A stretch of DNA of 64,000 bases from Candidatus Vecturithrix granuli (GTDB lineage: Bacteria > Moduliflexota > Moduliflexia > Moduliflexales > Moduliflexaceae): NCBI GenBank assembly GCA_000739535.1, contig DF820471.1, forward strand, positions 113,973-177,972, in the 5' to 3' direction. Shown here piece by piece: positions 41,897 to 51,306 of this stretch. Position 1 is the stretch's first letter, and each line of letters starts with the position of its first letter. The notes below the pieces were generated by a model. It saw only the letters and a list, made by a program, of their open reading frames with translations, made no database searches and was not told the DNA's origin. The translations under genes were made by a program, and so were the position numbers.

Positions 41897-43021
41897 ATGG
41901 CAGACGTTGTTTTAAAAAATATCTATAAAGAATATACTGAAGGTGTGCCTGTGGTGCAGGAATTTAACCTGGAAATCAAAGATAAGGAATTTGTGGTCTT
42001 TCTGGGGCCGTCAGGGTGCGGCAAAACGACCACCTTAAAAATGATTGCCGGACTTGAAGAGATTACCCGGGGCGAAATTTATATTGACGGTAAACTGGTC
42101 AATGATATGGCTCCCAAAGATCGGGATATTGCCATGGTATTTCAGAGTTACGCCCTCTACCCGCATCTGGACGTGTTTGAAAATATGGCCTTCAGTTTAC
42201 GTGCCCGAAAATATCCGCAAGCGGAGATTAAAGAACGCGTGGAACATGCGGCCGAATTGCTTAAAATTCGAGAATTGCTCAGCCGCCTTCCTCGTCACCT
42301 TTCCGGAGGGCAGCGCCAGCGCGTCGCACTGGGACGCGCCATCGTCCGGAAGCCGAAGGTGTTTTTGATGGATGAACCTCTCAGTAATCTCGATGCAAAA
42401 CTGCGTGTCCACATGCGCTTTGAACTGAATAAAATTCATCAGCAGCTTGAAGCCACGACTATTTATGTTACCCATGACCAGATTGAAGCGCTGACCCTGG
42501 GGGACCGGCTGGTGTTGATGAAAGATGGCATTGTGCAGCAGATTGGGGACCCTCGCACTATGTATAATCAGCCTGCGAACATGTTTGTCGCCGGATTCAT
42601 CGGCAGTCCTTCGATGAATTTTCTCAACGCCAAGCTTATCGCTGAGAATGGGGCGTTATGGCTTGATCTGCAAAGCTTTAAATTACAATTGCCGAAACAA
42701 GAGCAGAACCTGGATTCGTATCTTGACAAACCCGTTGTCGTTGGGTTCCGCCCCGAAGATATTCTTGACAAACCGCGCGCTCCGTTTACTGGAAGCGGTA
42801 ATATTATGAAAGCGCGGATTGACGTGATCGAACCAATCGGCGCCGAGGAATTGTTATATGTCTCTTCCGGCGAGCATACTTTTGTCGCTGAAGTTCCCGA
42901 ACTGATCGGAACGGTGTCTGAAAAACGCGAGATGGTGCAGCAGGAAATCGAACTCGCCTTTAATATGAGCAAGATCCACCTCTTCGACCCGGAAACGGAA
43001 GTCGCAATCCTGAATCCATGA
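41897..43021 (+). CDS. Sugar ABC transporter ATP-binding protein (MalK/UgpC-type)
   Basis: This 374-residue ATPase energises the MalF/MalG-type permease. Walker A is GPSGCGKTTTLKMIAGLEE. The signature is LSGGQRQRVALGRAIV, Walker B is VFLMDEPLSNLDAKLRVHMR, and the H-loop is YVTHDQIEALTLGDR. The C-terminal 130 residues form the MalK-type OB/regulatory domain (VVVGFRPEDI, MKARIDVIEPIGAEELLYV). Having its own ATPase completes the transporter, but MsmK-type ATPases can serve several systems. The 81-base gap upstream contains a GCAAAAGG repeat and no clear SD before ATG 41897. Confidence 0.94.
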   Translation: MADVVLKNIYKEYTEGVPVVQEFNLEIKDKEFVVFLGPSGCGKTTTLKMIAGLEEITRGEIYIDGKLVNDMAPKDRDIAMVFQSYALYPHLDVFENMAFSLRARKYPQAEIKERVEHAAELLKIRELLSRLPRHLSGGQRQRVALGRAIVRKPKVFLMDEPLSNLDAKLRVHMRFELNKIHQQLEATTIYVTHDQIEALTLGDRLVLMKDGIVQQIGDPRTMYNQPANMFVAGFIGSPSMNFLNAKLIAENGALWLDLQSFKLQLPKQEQNLDSYLDKPVVVGFRPEDILDKPRAPFTGSGNIMKARIDVIEPIGAEELLYVSSGEHTFVAEVPELIGTVSEKREMVQQEIELAFNMSKIHLFDPETEVAILNP

Positions 43022-43107
43022 ATTTCTAAGACGTGTTCCATCCCAATCCCAGCTATCGCCTATCAAAAAGCCGGGATTGGGTATATTCTTGTTTGTCGTT
43101 CCCTGCC

Positions 43108-43305
43108 TTATGTGTGAAGTTGCATAAAACGCCGGATGCTGCGGTCATAGCTGCGTTGCACATCATTGGGAAAATAACAGGCCGGCAATTCTCCCATCTG
43201 ACGATGGTAAGCGATACATTCACAGCAATGTCCTTTATGCGGACAGGGATCATAAGTGCAATTGCACATTTTCAGGTTTTTTTCATAATTTGAGCATGTT
43301 TTCAT
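43108..43305 (-). CDS. DUF6485 family small cysteine-rich protein
   Basis: This 65-residue protein is dominated by cysteines: [36 protein letters not shown], then [20 protein letters not shown]. The spacing matches DUF6485, small proteins of unknown function, possibly binding metal or an iron-sulphur cluster. AAAGGAG lies seven bases before the ATG. It is alone on the minus strand, 3' to the ABC operon that runs toward it, and has its own upstream region 43306-43430. Confidence 0.88.
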   Translation of the reverse strand: MKTCSNYEKNLKMCNCTYDPCPHKGHCCECIAYHRQMGELPACYFPNDVQRSYDRSIRRFMQLHT

Positions 43306-43430
43306 GATACGACTCCTTTAAGTGAGTTAACTTAGAATTCTTTTTGAACGCGTTAGATAAGAAAAGCAACAAGTTGTGTGTCAAGGGAAAAAATTTTAGA
43401 TCACGTGAATAGCACTTTGTTCGTAAGGTT

Positions 43431-44642
43431 TTAGCGTTCATCTGCGCCAATATCATAGCCTCTGTCTCGCGGTCGCAGGTCACAATCAAAATCCTGAAAC
43501 ACTTCTGGTAATGGCTGTCCTTGATCAACAACCCTTGGTTCTGATGTGGCAAGGTGTAAATCTCCACTCCTCGGATTGACAAACCAGGAAGGTTGCGCAT
43601 TAGTAATATTCGTTTCGACTTTGCCGCTTCCGCCATCTCGACTTGCAATAGCGACGTTAGTCAGGTTGTTGAGAATAGAGACATCGCGTGTGCCGGCAAA
43701 ACGATATTCGATTGAATTGCGATAATGCTCTGTAAACACGGTATTATGATAGACTCTTGTTCCATGCGCATTCTCCAGACCAATCCCCACATCTCGGGTG
43801 GTATGAACCATATTATTCCGAATCATGCCGCCGATATGTCCTCGGTCTCCTAAGCCAAAGCCTATTCCTCGATCACAATTAGTGATCATGTTATTTTCGA
43901 CCAGTGTGTTTTGAGATTCGGACCAGAAATGGATGGCATGTTCTGCTAATTCACCTTCAGGACTGCGAATATTTCGGAAGAGATTGTTGCGAATAATCCA
44001 ATTGTGGGCTTGATGTGCGTCAATCCCGCCAATGTAATACTGAGGGCCAACCCCGGCGCTGTATTCAAACACGCACCATTCCACCAGTCCGTTATCGGAA
44101 CTGTCGTTATCGTCAGGACGATAGGAGACTTTCAGCATTTGTTCGCCTGTATCCACAAAGCGGACGTTATGTATAATCGGATTATCGGCATCGCTATGAA
44201 TTTGTACTGCATGATTCGCCACCCACCCGATCGTCATATCAGCTACCACAAAGTTGTCGCCCGGGACATTAAAAATATGTGATATTCCTCCATACATCCC
44301 GTGTCCATGAATAATCACGGCATCCTGACGACCTGATTTACTCCGAAAGGCGACATTATTGCCGCTAATCCAGAGCACCTGGTCAAGCGCATAGGTGCCA
44401 TCTTCAAGGAAGATCGTCAGATTTCCGGTTGCGTTGGCGTGTTGTACTGCGTTCACAAGCTCACTTACCGTACTAACAGTGACCGTTGATCCCCGAGGAT
44501 CAGGCAACGGGGTTACAAGACAGGCTGAGGCATTTTGTTCCGGGAAGGGAATTGGGGGTGAGGTGGATGAAGCAGAACACGATATAAACATCATAATCCC
44601 TAACAGGCGCAAAATCTTTTGATGTTGCTTGCTCTTTTTCAT
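43431..44642 (-). CDS. Right-handed parallel beta-helix lipoprotein
   Basis: The product has 403 residues. An N-terminal signal (MKKSKQHQKILRLLGIMM) ends in a lipobox-like FISC, so it is probably lipid-anchored. The body is a parallel beta-helix of the NosD/pectate-lyase-like class, with repeating strand-turn units such as DNPIIHNVRFVDTG, HNWIIRNNLFRNI, QNTLVENNMITNC and GGMIRNNMVHTTRDVG. It ends in DCDLRPRDRGYDIGADER, a motif common in choice-of-anchor beta-helix proteins. Catalytic lyase residues cannot be assigned. ATG 44642 has AAAGGAGG nine bases upstream. It lies 52 bases after the NtrC-type gene on the same strand and may be in its operon. Confidence 0.82.
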   Translation of the reverse strand: MKKSKQHQKILRLLGIMMFISCSASSTSPPIPFPEQNASACLVTPLPDPRGSTVTVSTVSELVNAVQHANATGNLTIFLEDGTYALDQVLWISGNNVAFRSKSGRQDAVIIHGHGMYGGISHIFNVPGDNFVVADMTIGWVANHAVQIHSDADNPIIHNVRFVDTGEQMLKVSYRPDDNDSSDNGLVEWCVFEYSAGVGPQYYIGGIDAHQAHNWIIRNNLFRNIRSPEGELAEHAIHFWSESQNTLVENNMITNCDRGIGFGLGDRGHIGGMIRNNMVHTTRDVGIGLENAHGTRVYHNTVFTEHYRNSIEYRFAGTRDVSILNNLTNVAIASRDGGSGKVETNITNAQPSWFVNPRSGDLHLATSEPRVVDQGQPLPEVFQDFDCDLRPRDRGYDIGADER

Positions 44643-44694
44643 GTGCAAATCCTCCTTTCTCTTTGAAAAAACATAGAACTTTCCCAGAAGTTTC

Positions 44695-46026
44695 TTACAT
44701 CTTCGCAAATTCTGTCAAATCATATTCTTTGAGTTTATTCAGGATGGTTCGCCGATTAATGCCCAACTCTTCTGCTGCTCGGGTTTTATTGCCTTCCCAG
44801 CGTTGCAGAGCTTCGATAATCGCCTGTTTTTGGATTTCGTCCAGGGTTCCCCGCCTTACAGAAGGTTGAGGAGCAGTTTGATGAATTCCAAGATCTTTCA
44901 GGGTAATCGTTTCTGTTTGAGCGAGAATAATAGCTCGTTCAATCATATTCTCAAGTTCGCGGACATTTCCTGGAAACGGATAGGTTTGCAGGGCGCGCAC
45001 AGCTTCTGGATCAATCTGATACACGGGTTTTCCCTCTCTGCGCGTAAATTGTTTGATAAAATGTCCGACAAGTAAAGGGATATCTTCCTTGCGATCTCTG
45101 AGGGTAGGCAACGTAATTTGTAGTACATTCAGACGATAATACAGATCTTCACGAAATAAGCCTTTTTTTAACTGTTCTTCAAGATTTTTATTCGTTGCCG
45201 TGATAATCCTCACATCAATAGGAATATTTTGCGTTCCTCCAAGTCGCTGAATCTTACGCTCCTGAAGCACTCGCAGTAATTTTATTTGTAGATGAATTGG
45301 CATGTCCCCCACTTCATCAAGAAACAACGTTCCAGATGATGCGAGTTCAAACATTCCGAGTTTTCGTGTGCTTGCTCCGGTAAACGCGCCTTTTTCATAT
45401 CCGAATAATTCACTTTCCAACAAGGTTTCCGGAACTCCTCCCATGTTGAGAGCAACAAAAGGTTTATTTGCCCGGGGAGACAGCCGATGAATGGCTCGGG
45501 CAATCACTTCTTTACCTGTCCCACTCTCTCCGTTAATCAGAACGGTTGAGGAGGTTGGGGCAATTTGCTCGACAATGGCTGTCACTTTCTTCATCGCCGG
45601 ACTTTCCCCAATCCAATTCTGCATTTCAGAAAAATTTCGTTTCCCTATCTCGATCTGATCCTGAAGTCTCCGGCTTTCAACAAGTCGTTTCAATCTTATC
45701 AAAAATTCATCAAGATCAAAGGGTTTGACCAGATAATCCTGGGCCCCACGTTTCATCGCTTCTACCGCATCATAAATATCACCATAGCCAGACATCATGA
45801 TCACCGGCAGTGATGGCCCTTCTTCCTGAATCCATTTCAGGAGATCGAGTCCGGTCATTCCAGGCATATTCAAATCTGTTACCACGGCGTCAAAGATTTC
45901 CTCTTCAAGTCGTCGTTTCGCCGAAAGCCCATTTTCAGCCGCCGTCATTTCGACTCCTTCTAATTGACAAAATTTGATGATTCTTTCCCGAAAATACTTG
46001 TCATCTTCGACAATAAGAATTCTCAT
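44695..46026 (-). CDS. Sigma-54-dependent response regulator (NtrC family)
   Basis: This 443-residue regulator has three domains. The receiver (about 1-120) has LIVEDD, phosphoacceptor Asp in [10 protein letters not shown] and DYLVKPFD. The AAA+ domain (about 135-370) has [22 protein letters not shown] for sigma-54 contact, LFLDEVGDM and [12 protein letters not shown]. The Fis-type HTH is at the end ([20 protein letters not shown]). It activates sigma-54 promoters when phosphorylated. No single dedicated kinase is adjacent on the same strand, but two hybrid kinases are encoded divergently from 46370, so they are the likely partners. I could not find a convincing sigma-54 promoter in the intergenic space. 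Confidence 0.94.
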   Translation of the reverse strand: MRILIVEDDKYFRERIIKFCQLEGVEMTAAENGLSAKRRLEEEIFDAVVTDLNMPGMTGLDLLKWIQEEGPSLPVIMMSGYGDIYDAVEAMKRGAQDYLVKPFDLDEFLIRLKRLVESRRLQDQIEIGKRNFSEMQNWIGESPAMKKVTAIVEQIAPTSSTVLINGESGTGKEVIARAIHRLSPRANKPFVALNMGGVPETLLESELFGYEKGAFTGASTRKLGMFELASSGTLFLDEVGDMPIHLQIKLLRVLQERKIQRLGGTQNIPIDVRIITATNKNLEEQLKKGLFREDLYYRLNVLQITLPTLRDRKEDIPLLVGHFIKQFTRREGKPVYQIDPEAVRALQTYPFPGNVRELENMIERAIILAQTETITLKDLGIHQTAPQPSVRRGTLDEIQKQAIIEALQRWEGNKTRAAEELGINRRTILNKLKEYDLTEFAKM

Positions 46027-46369
46027 GATGAACTCCTTTTATCAGAAAGAAAAAAATTGTATCTTCTTTTCCTGGAAAAAGAAAAGAAGTTCTTGCCTTT
46101 TTTGGGATAGAGAAAAAAATTTGGTAAACGTTGAGTTTGTGCATACAATATAAGTAACTCCAAGAATGAAGAATAAATAAGAATTTTCTGATTTTTACTG
46201 CATAACAGCAGTTCTCATCAACCAAATGTGTTTATAGTTACTCAAAAAAGTCAATAATAAGGAAATTGTCAACAAGAAAAGAGATTGTTCTATTTTCATG
46301 AAAAAACATGTAACACTTACATGAGAACCCTGTCCATATAAAAAATATGGAATTGTGCGGAGTGATGGT

Positions 46370-48670
46370 ATGGAGATTTTGTTCAGAGAAAAAGAACGAC
46401 AAAGAACCCAATCTGCCCTTTACGAAAGTGAAACTCGTTATCGGGAACTCGCCGATAGCATTACTGATATTTTCTTTGCACTTGATAATCATCTGACGAT
46501 TACTTACTGGAATAAAGCTACTGAGCATCTTACAGGGATGCCAGCCGATAAAGCCCTGGGAAAACCCTTATACGATATTTTCCCGAGAATCAAAGAAACC
46601 CAGGTTGAAGCGGTCTATTTTAAGGTCAAAGAAACCCAACAACCGTACAGCTTTATCCAACCTTATCCGTTGAAAGAAAAACCAGCTTTTTTTGAAATCA
46701 GTGTCTATCCTTCACGTGATGGTGTCTCCGTATTTGCGAAAAATGTCACCTATCATAAACAAATGGAAGAGGCGTTGAAAAAAAGTTGGGATTATCTGCA
46801 AAATCTCAATAATTCCTTAGGCGATGCGATTTTCACGGTGAGCCTGCCTGAGCAGACGATTGATTATGTCAACAAAGCAGTAGAACATATTTTTGGCTAT
46901 ACCACCGAAGAGTGCATCGGGAAATCCACGCGTGTGTTTTTTCCAGATAGAAAGGGTTATCTTTTTTTTGCCCGACATTTACAAGCCGCAATTGCGCAGC
47001 AGAGAAAGATTTTACGAACGGAACAACTGCTCAAGCGCAAAAATGGAGGGTACTTTACCGCTGAAATTACTACCACTTTTCTCAATGAAACTGGCGATCT
47101 GACCGGGATTATCAGTATTGTCAGAGATGTGACCGACCGGAAGCAGATGGAACTCGCTCTTAAACAAGAGCGAGCCTCGCTTGCCCAAAAAGTTGAAGAG
47201 CGCACTGAGGAACTGAAGCACATGAATGCTGAACTGGCGCGAGCATCGAGGCTTAAAGATGAATTTTTGGCCAATATCAGCCATGATCTACGTACGCCGC
47301 TCAACGCCATTTTAGGGTATGCCAAAATTTTGAAAAAATCCCGAGAATTGACCCCGCTTCAATATGAAGGTTTGAACACGATTCAAAGCAGTGGAGAACA
47401 ACTCTTGCAACTCATTAACGACATTTTAGAATTAGCCCGGATCGAAGCCGGACACTTAGAACTTCAGCCGGTTGATCTGCACCTCCCGGAATTTCTGCAA
47501 CATATTGTGAATATCATTCGAATGCGATCTGAACCAAAAGGAATTGTCTTTGTTTATGACCCTGTCCTGAATTTGCCATCTGGAATTCGGGCTGACAAGA
47601 AACGATTGCATGAAATTCTGATCAATCTCCTTGACAATGCTGTGAAATTTACAGATCAGGGTAAAGTGACATTCCGTGTGCGGTGTTCTGAAGGACACGT
47701 TCCATTTACAGAACCGACCAAAGTGCCGCCCGTCACTCACTTGCGTTTTGAAGTGCAGGATACCGGCCCGGGAATTCCTGACGATCACCTCGAAGAAATT
47801 TTTCTGCCCTTTCAACGGCTTAATCTTCATCATCAGGCGATTGAAGGCACCGGGCTTGGACTGGCAATCAGCCGGCAATTTGTGAAAATGATGGGCGGGG
47901 AACTCTCTGTTCAGAGCACGCCTGGGGAAGGAAGCCTCTTCTGGTTTGAAATATCTGTGCCAATCATATCAACAAATTTTTCGGAGGTTGACATTCACCA
48001 ACCTGAAATTATTGGCTATCATGGTAAACGACAGACCATTCTGCTTGTTGATGACAAAGAAGTGAATCGCGCCGTGTTACGGAATATCTTACTGCCGCTA
48101 GGGTTTGAGGTTCTTGAGGCAGAGAATGGGAGGCAGTGCCTTGAATTAGTCGTGCAAAAGCATCCTGATGTCATCTTATTAGATTTGCGTATGCCAGAGG
48201 CCGATGGTTTTGAAACTGCACGACAAATTCGTCACACTGAAGGCGTCAGTGCTACGATCATTATTGCCATTTCTGCCAGTACTCTGGAAAAAACTCAAAA
48301 AAGAAGCCTGGAAGCCGGGTGCAATCTGTTTCTTGCGAAACCCCTGGAACTCGACAGATTATTGGAAGCTCTGCAAACCTATTTACACGTGCAGTGGATT
48401 TACCAGGTCCCAGAACCATTACCCCCCTCTCAACTTTTTCAGAATGATCAAATCCTGAGCATTCGCTTACCGACCGAGGAACGCACCATGTTAAAAAAAT
48501 TTGCCCAATGTGGCAATATCACCAGGATTTTGAAATATCTCGACATGCTTGAGCAGCAGGGAGAAACATATCTCCCGTTTGTGACAGCACTTCGAAAACT
48601 TGCGAAAAATTTTCAGATGAAAAACATTCTTGAACTTCTTGACCAAATGGAGGAACAGCATGAATCATGA
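46370..48670 (+). CDS. PAS-PAS hybrid histidine kinase with receiver domain
   Basis: This cytoplasmic sensor of about 766 residues has, in order: PAS 1 (ALYESETRYRELADSITDIF), PAS 2 (SLGDAIFTVSLPEQTIDYVN), a coiled segment (VEERTEELKHMNAELARAS), HisKA with ANISHDLRTPLNAILGYAK, HATPase with ILINLLDNAVKFTDQG, QDTGPGIP and GTGLGLAIS, a receiver with LLVDD and ILLDLRMPEADG, and a C-terminal helical tail of about 110 residues that resembles no domain I recognise. There is no membrane segment. ATG 46370 is favoured over GTG 46355 because GGAGTGATGGT lies directly before it. It is divergent from the NtrC-type gene and overlaps the following REC-kinase gene by 11 bases. Confidence 0.92.
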   Translation: MEILFREKERQRTQSALYESETRYRELADSITDIFFALDNHLTITYWNKATEHLTGMPADKALGKPLYDIFPRIKETQVEAVYFKVKETQQPYSFIQPYPLKEKPAFFEISVYPSRDGVSVFAKNVTYHKQMEEALKKSWDYLQNLNNSLGDAIFTVSLPEQTIDYVNKAVEHIFGYTTEECIGKSTRVFFPDRKGYLFFARHLQAAIAQQRKILRTEQLLKRKNGGYFTAEITTTFLNETGDLTGIISIVRDVTDRKQMELALKQERASLAQKVEERTEELKHMNAELARASRLKDEFLANISHDLRTPLNAILGYAKILKKSRELTPLQYEGLNTIQSSGEQLLQLINDILELARIEAGHLELQPVDLHLPEFLQHIVNIIRMRSEPKGIVFVYDPVLNLPSGIRADKKRLHEILINLLDNAVKFTDQGKVTFRVRCSEGHVPFTEPTKVPPVTHLRFEVQDTGPGIPDDHLEEIFLPFQRLNLHHQAIEGTGLGLAISRQFVKMMGGELSVQSTPGEGSLFWFEISVPIISTNFSEVDIHQPEIIGYHGKRQTILLVDDKEVNRAVLRNILLPLGFEVLEAENGRQCLELVVQKHPDVILLDLRMPEADGFETARQIRHTEGVSATIIIAISASTLEKTQKRSLEAGCNLFLAKPLELDRLLEALQTYLHVQWIYQVPEPLPPSQLFQNDQILSIRLPTEERTMLKKFAQCGNITRILKYLDMLEQQGETYLPFVTALRKLAKNFQMKNILELLDQMEEQHES

Positions 48671-49811
48671 CGTCTCCTCAATTTTAGTAGTTGAAGATAA
48701 TCCGGCCACATTGAGTCTCTTATTTAATTTATTAGATGAAGCCGGATTTGAAGTACTGGTTTCTCAGGATGGGGAAAATGCTATAACAGTGGCGACAACG
48801 GCACAACCAGACATGATCCTCTTAGATGTGCTCATGTCTGGCATGGATGGGTTTGAAACCTGCCAACGCTTGAAAGCTTGCCCTGAAACCAAAGATATCC
48901 CGGTGATTTTCATGACCGCGCTCACCAAAACGGTTGATAAAGTCAAGGGTTTTGAACTAGGCGCTGTGGATTATATTACAAAACCGATTGAACCGGAAGA
49001 AGTCTTGATGCGTATTAAGACTCATTTGATGTTACAACAGTTACAGTGCGATCTGCAAATCAAAAACAGAGAACTTCATGCCGCGCTTGAACGCGAACAA
49101 GAATTAAACAAACTCAAATCTCGATTTATTTCCATGGCCTCGCATGAATTTCGCACTCCTTTAGCCACTATTCGTTTATCAGGCAATTTATTGGGACGCT
49201 ACTATGCCAAATGTCCCCAAGCGCCAGACATCGAAAGAAAAATCAGGGAAGAACTCGATGTCATCGATCATTCAGTCACGCAAATGACCGTCACGCTTGA
49301 TGAAGTCTTGACGCTCTCAACATCGGAAGCCGGAAAAATGACATTTTCCCCGGTTTCTTTTGATTTACGCGAGTTCTGTCAAACTATTATGACACGCTTT
49401 ACCTTGATTGCAGCAAAAACCCATCGATTGATTTTCCAGAGTGCGAACAAACATCTTCAGATTGTTGCGGACCCGAAATTACTTGACCAAATTCTCTCAA
49501 ATTTATTATCAAACGCTATGAAATATTCTCCCCAGGGAAGTACGATCCTTTGCCAGTTGACAGAACATGAGCGTCAGGCTATCGTGTCTGTGAAAGATGA
49601 GGGCATGGGGATTTCAGCGGAAGATCAACAACATCTCTTTGAACCCTTTCGTCGAGGAACGAATGTCAAACATATTCAGGGAACAGGGCTTGGGCTCTCT
49701 ATTGTAAAGCAATTTGTCGAACTGCACGGAGGAACAATCACTGTGGAAAGCCAGATCGAAGTCGGCACGACATTTTTCATCACTCTCCCACTTCGTAAAG
49801 AAGGAGCGTGA
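48660..49811 (+). CDS. REC-HisKA-HATPase hybrid kinase
   Basis: The 383-residue protein has an N-terminal receiver (SSILVVEDN, DMILLDVLMSGMDG, MTALTK, DYITKPIEPEE) ahead of HisKA (SMASHEFRTPLATIRLSGNL) and HATPase (ILSNLLSNAMKYSPQG, KDEGMGISAEDQQHLFEPFR, GTGLGLSIVKQFVELHGG). It is a cytoplasmic relay kinase likely phosphorylated by the upstream kinase and feeding further receivers. Start ATG 48660 has GGAGGAA about 6 bases upstream and lies inside the end of the previous gene, which shows coupled translation. Confidence 0.93.
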   Translation: MNHDVSSILVVEDNPATLSLLFNLLDEAGFEVLVSQDGENAITVATTAQPDMILLDVLMSGMDGFETCQRLKACPETKDIPVIFMTALTKTVDKVKGFELGAVDYITKPIEPEEVLMRIKTHLMLQQLQCDLQIKNRELHAALEREQELNKLKSRFISMASHEFRTPLATIRLSGNLLGRYYAKCPQAPDIERKIREELDVIDHSVTQMTVTLDEVLTLSTSEAGKMTFSPVSFDLREFCQTIMTRFTLIAAKTHRLIFQSANKHLQIVADPKLLDQILSNLLSNAMKYSPQGSTILCQLTEHERQAIVSVKDEGMGISAEDQQHLFEPFRRGTNVKHIQGTGLGLSIVKQFVELHGGTITVESQIEVGTTFFITLPLRKEGA

Positions 49812-49826
49812 AAGAACGTGTAGAGT

Positions 49827-50024
49827 ATGTGGTTTATTAAACTTGTGACCTTTCTTGAAGATCATCTCTATGCTGTTGTTACTGGCATCCTGCTCCTGAT
49901 CGCACTGCTGAGATTTTTTCGGAAGGAATCCCAACGTCCTTCATATCGGCAGCAACAAGAGCTCGAACGGTTTTTGCAAGGATTTCGCAAAGATACCCCT
50001 GGCAGACAGGAAAAAAAAGGATAA
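49827..50024 (+). CDS. Small single-pass membrane protein
   Basis: This is a 65-residue protein with one hydrophobic helix (AVVTGILLLIALLRFF) after an amphipathic start MWFIKLVTFLEDHLY and a basic, Gln-rich tail (QQQELERFLQGFRKDTPGRQ). It begins 15 bases after the relay kinase stop in the same direction and its frame stays open to a single stop, so it is likely a real co-transcribed gene. No family is recognised. A role in membrane recruitment or signal modulation is possible but unsupported. Confidence 0.55.
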   Translation: MWFIKLVTFLEDHLYAVVTGILLLIALLRFFRKESQRPSYRQQQELERFLQGFRKDTPGRQEKKG

Positions 50025-50070
50025 ACACGGACCAGGCCTGAATGTATCGGAGAAAAATCCCGACATGCGC

Positions 50071-50838
50071 TTAATGAACAAAACTCTCGGCCCCAAACAT
50101 GTTGGCAGGAATGGCTTCTTCGCCTTCATTGGCGGTAATATAATTCTTCATAAAGCGCCGGAGATTTCTGATCGCATGAAAATAATTCGCTTTTGCTGTG
50201 CCGACTGAACATTTCAAAATTCTGGAGACTTCCCGGTGCGATAAGCCCTCACAGACGCGCAATAAGACTGTCGCTTTTTGTTTTTCCGGGAGCTTTTCAA
50301 TCGCCTCATTCACAATCTCCTGAAGTTCCATCGTATATAAGGTATCCAACGAATCCGCTTCTTTTGCAGCATGATAGTTTGTCAATTCAATATGACGCTG
50401 TGCGCTGTAGCGTCGTAAATAATTGATGCAGGAGTTGGAAGCAATGCGATAGAGCCAGGTATGAAAGCTTGATTTTTTGCGAAAAGAACTTAACGCTTCG
50501 TAGGCTTTTAAAAAGACATCCTGCGCAATATCAGCGGCATCTTCCTGGTTGCGTAACATGCGATAAGCCAGAGCATAGACCGAACCGCTATAGCGTTTCA
50601 CCAACACATCAAAAGCTTCCTGTTGACCACTGACAGTTAAATCAATCAGGTCAAAATCGCTGCGCTCTTCCAATGGAAGCGGAGCAGGAAGGGGAACTTC
50701 ACGTGATGGTTGGTTTTCCCTGGCAATAACCGGCGTATGTTCAGGACGCAAGGCTTGCCAGCCGGAAAATGCAGGAAATTTCGGAAGAGGATAAAGTTGT
50801 AACGCTGTCGCAGCAGCGGCCGAACCGGATGTCATCAT
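50071..50838 (-). CDS. ECF-type RNA polymerase sigma factor with N-terminal extension
   Basis: The sigma-70 region 2 (about 80-150: AFDVLVKRYSGSVYALAYRM, DAADIAQDVFLKAYEALSSF, TWLYRIASNSCINYLRR) and region 4 (about 195-245: LPEKQKATVLLRVCEGLSHR, ILKCSVGTAKANYFHAI) identify an ECF or RpoE-like sigma factor. The first 60 residues are an extra Ala/Pro-rich segment with no known fold, and the tail ends EGEEAIPANMFGAESFVH. No anti-sigma factor gene is adjacent. The start at 50838 has GGAGAGAG just upstream; an internal Met is possible. Activity may be controlled by its own extension or by an unlinked partner. Confidence 0.9.
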   Translation of the reverse strand: MMTSGSAAAATALQLYPLPKFPAFSGWQALRPEHTPVIARENQPSREVPLPAPLPLEERSDFDLIDLTVSGQQEAFDVLVKRYSGSVYALAYRMLRNQEDAADIAQDVFLKAYEALSSFRKKSSFHTWLYRIASNSCINYLRRYSAQRHIELTNYHAAKEADSLDTLYTMELQEIVNEAIEKLPEKQKATVLLRVCEGLSHREVSRILKCSVGTAKANYFHAIRNLRRFMKNYITANEGEEAIPANMFGAESFVH

Positions 50839-51060
50839 AATGCTCTCTCCTGTTGATGGTTGCTGTCAAAAAAGAATGTTTCCTTCTATTTTCGCAACCA
50901 CCGTGCCAACAGAGGCAAAAATGATGGGAGAAAGAGAGGCGAAACTGAGACGTGACGTCTAACTCAACGTATATTGCCGGGTTATCTTGACCTGATTTTT
51001 CTGTTTTTTGAAGAAATTATACCGAACAGTCCCGAAAATGAAGGCAATGTTTCGTCTCCT

Positions 51061-51120
51061 ATGAGGAATATTCAGGAGTTATGAGGAATAGTGAGGAATA
51101 ATAGGGAATTGTGAGGAATA
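51061..51120. repeat. Array of six 10-base tandem repeats
   Basis: Exactly six decamers run in register: ATGAGGAATA, TTCAGGAGTT, ATGAGGAATA, GTGAGGAATA, ATAGGGAATT, GTGAGGAATA. The consensus is RTGAGGAATA. The array is 220 bases upstream of the sigma-factor start and 190 bases past the rhomboid stop. The rest of 50839-51306 has no gene; an 11-base TTTAAAC motif pair near 51229 and 51264 is the only other structure seen. Confidence 0.8.
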
Positions 51121-51306
51121 AAAGATCTATTTCAGAAACTCCGGTTGTCAAACACTGGGATACACTGGGTGTTTTTCCTGTTAAAAGGACACCCTTCGTC
51201 ATCCTGTCAGACAACAGGGGGATGTTTAAACTATTCGTTATTATCACAAAGCGAACCCGTGAGTTTAAACAGCGTTACGTTAGGCGAGCTATTAAGCCGC
51301 CCTCCT

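Noticed and set aside
43041-43082. Terminator after the MalK gene
   Set aside because: CCCAATCCC and GGGATTGGG can pair, but neither strand has a T-run, so it was not called as a terminator.
46027-46354. Sigma-54 promoter in the divergent region of the NtrC gene
   Set aside because: I looked for TGGCA-N6/7-TTGC on both strands and found no convincing match.
51061-51120. CRISPR array
   Set aside because: Units are 10 bases without spacers and no cas genes are present.
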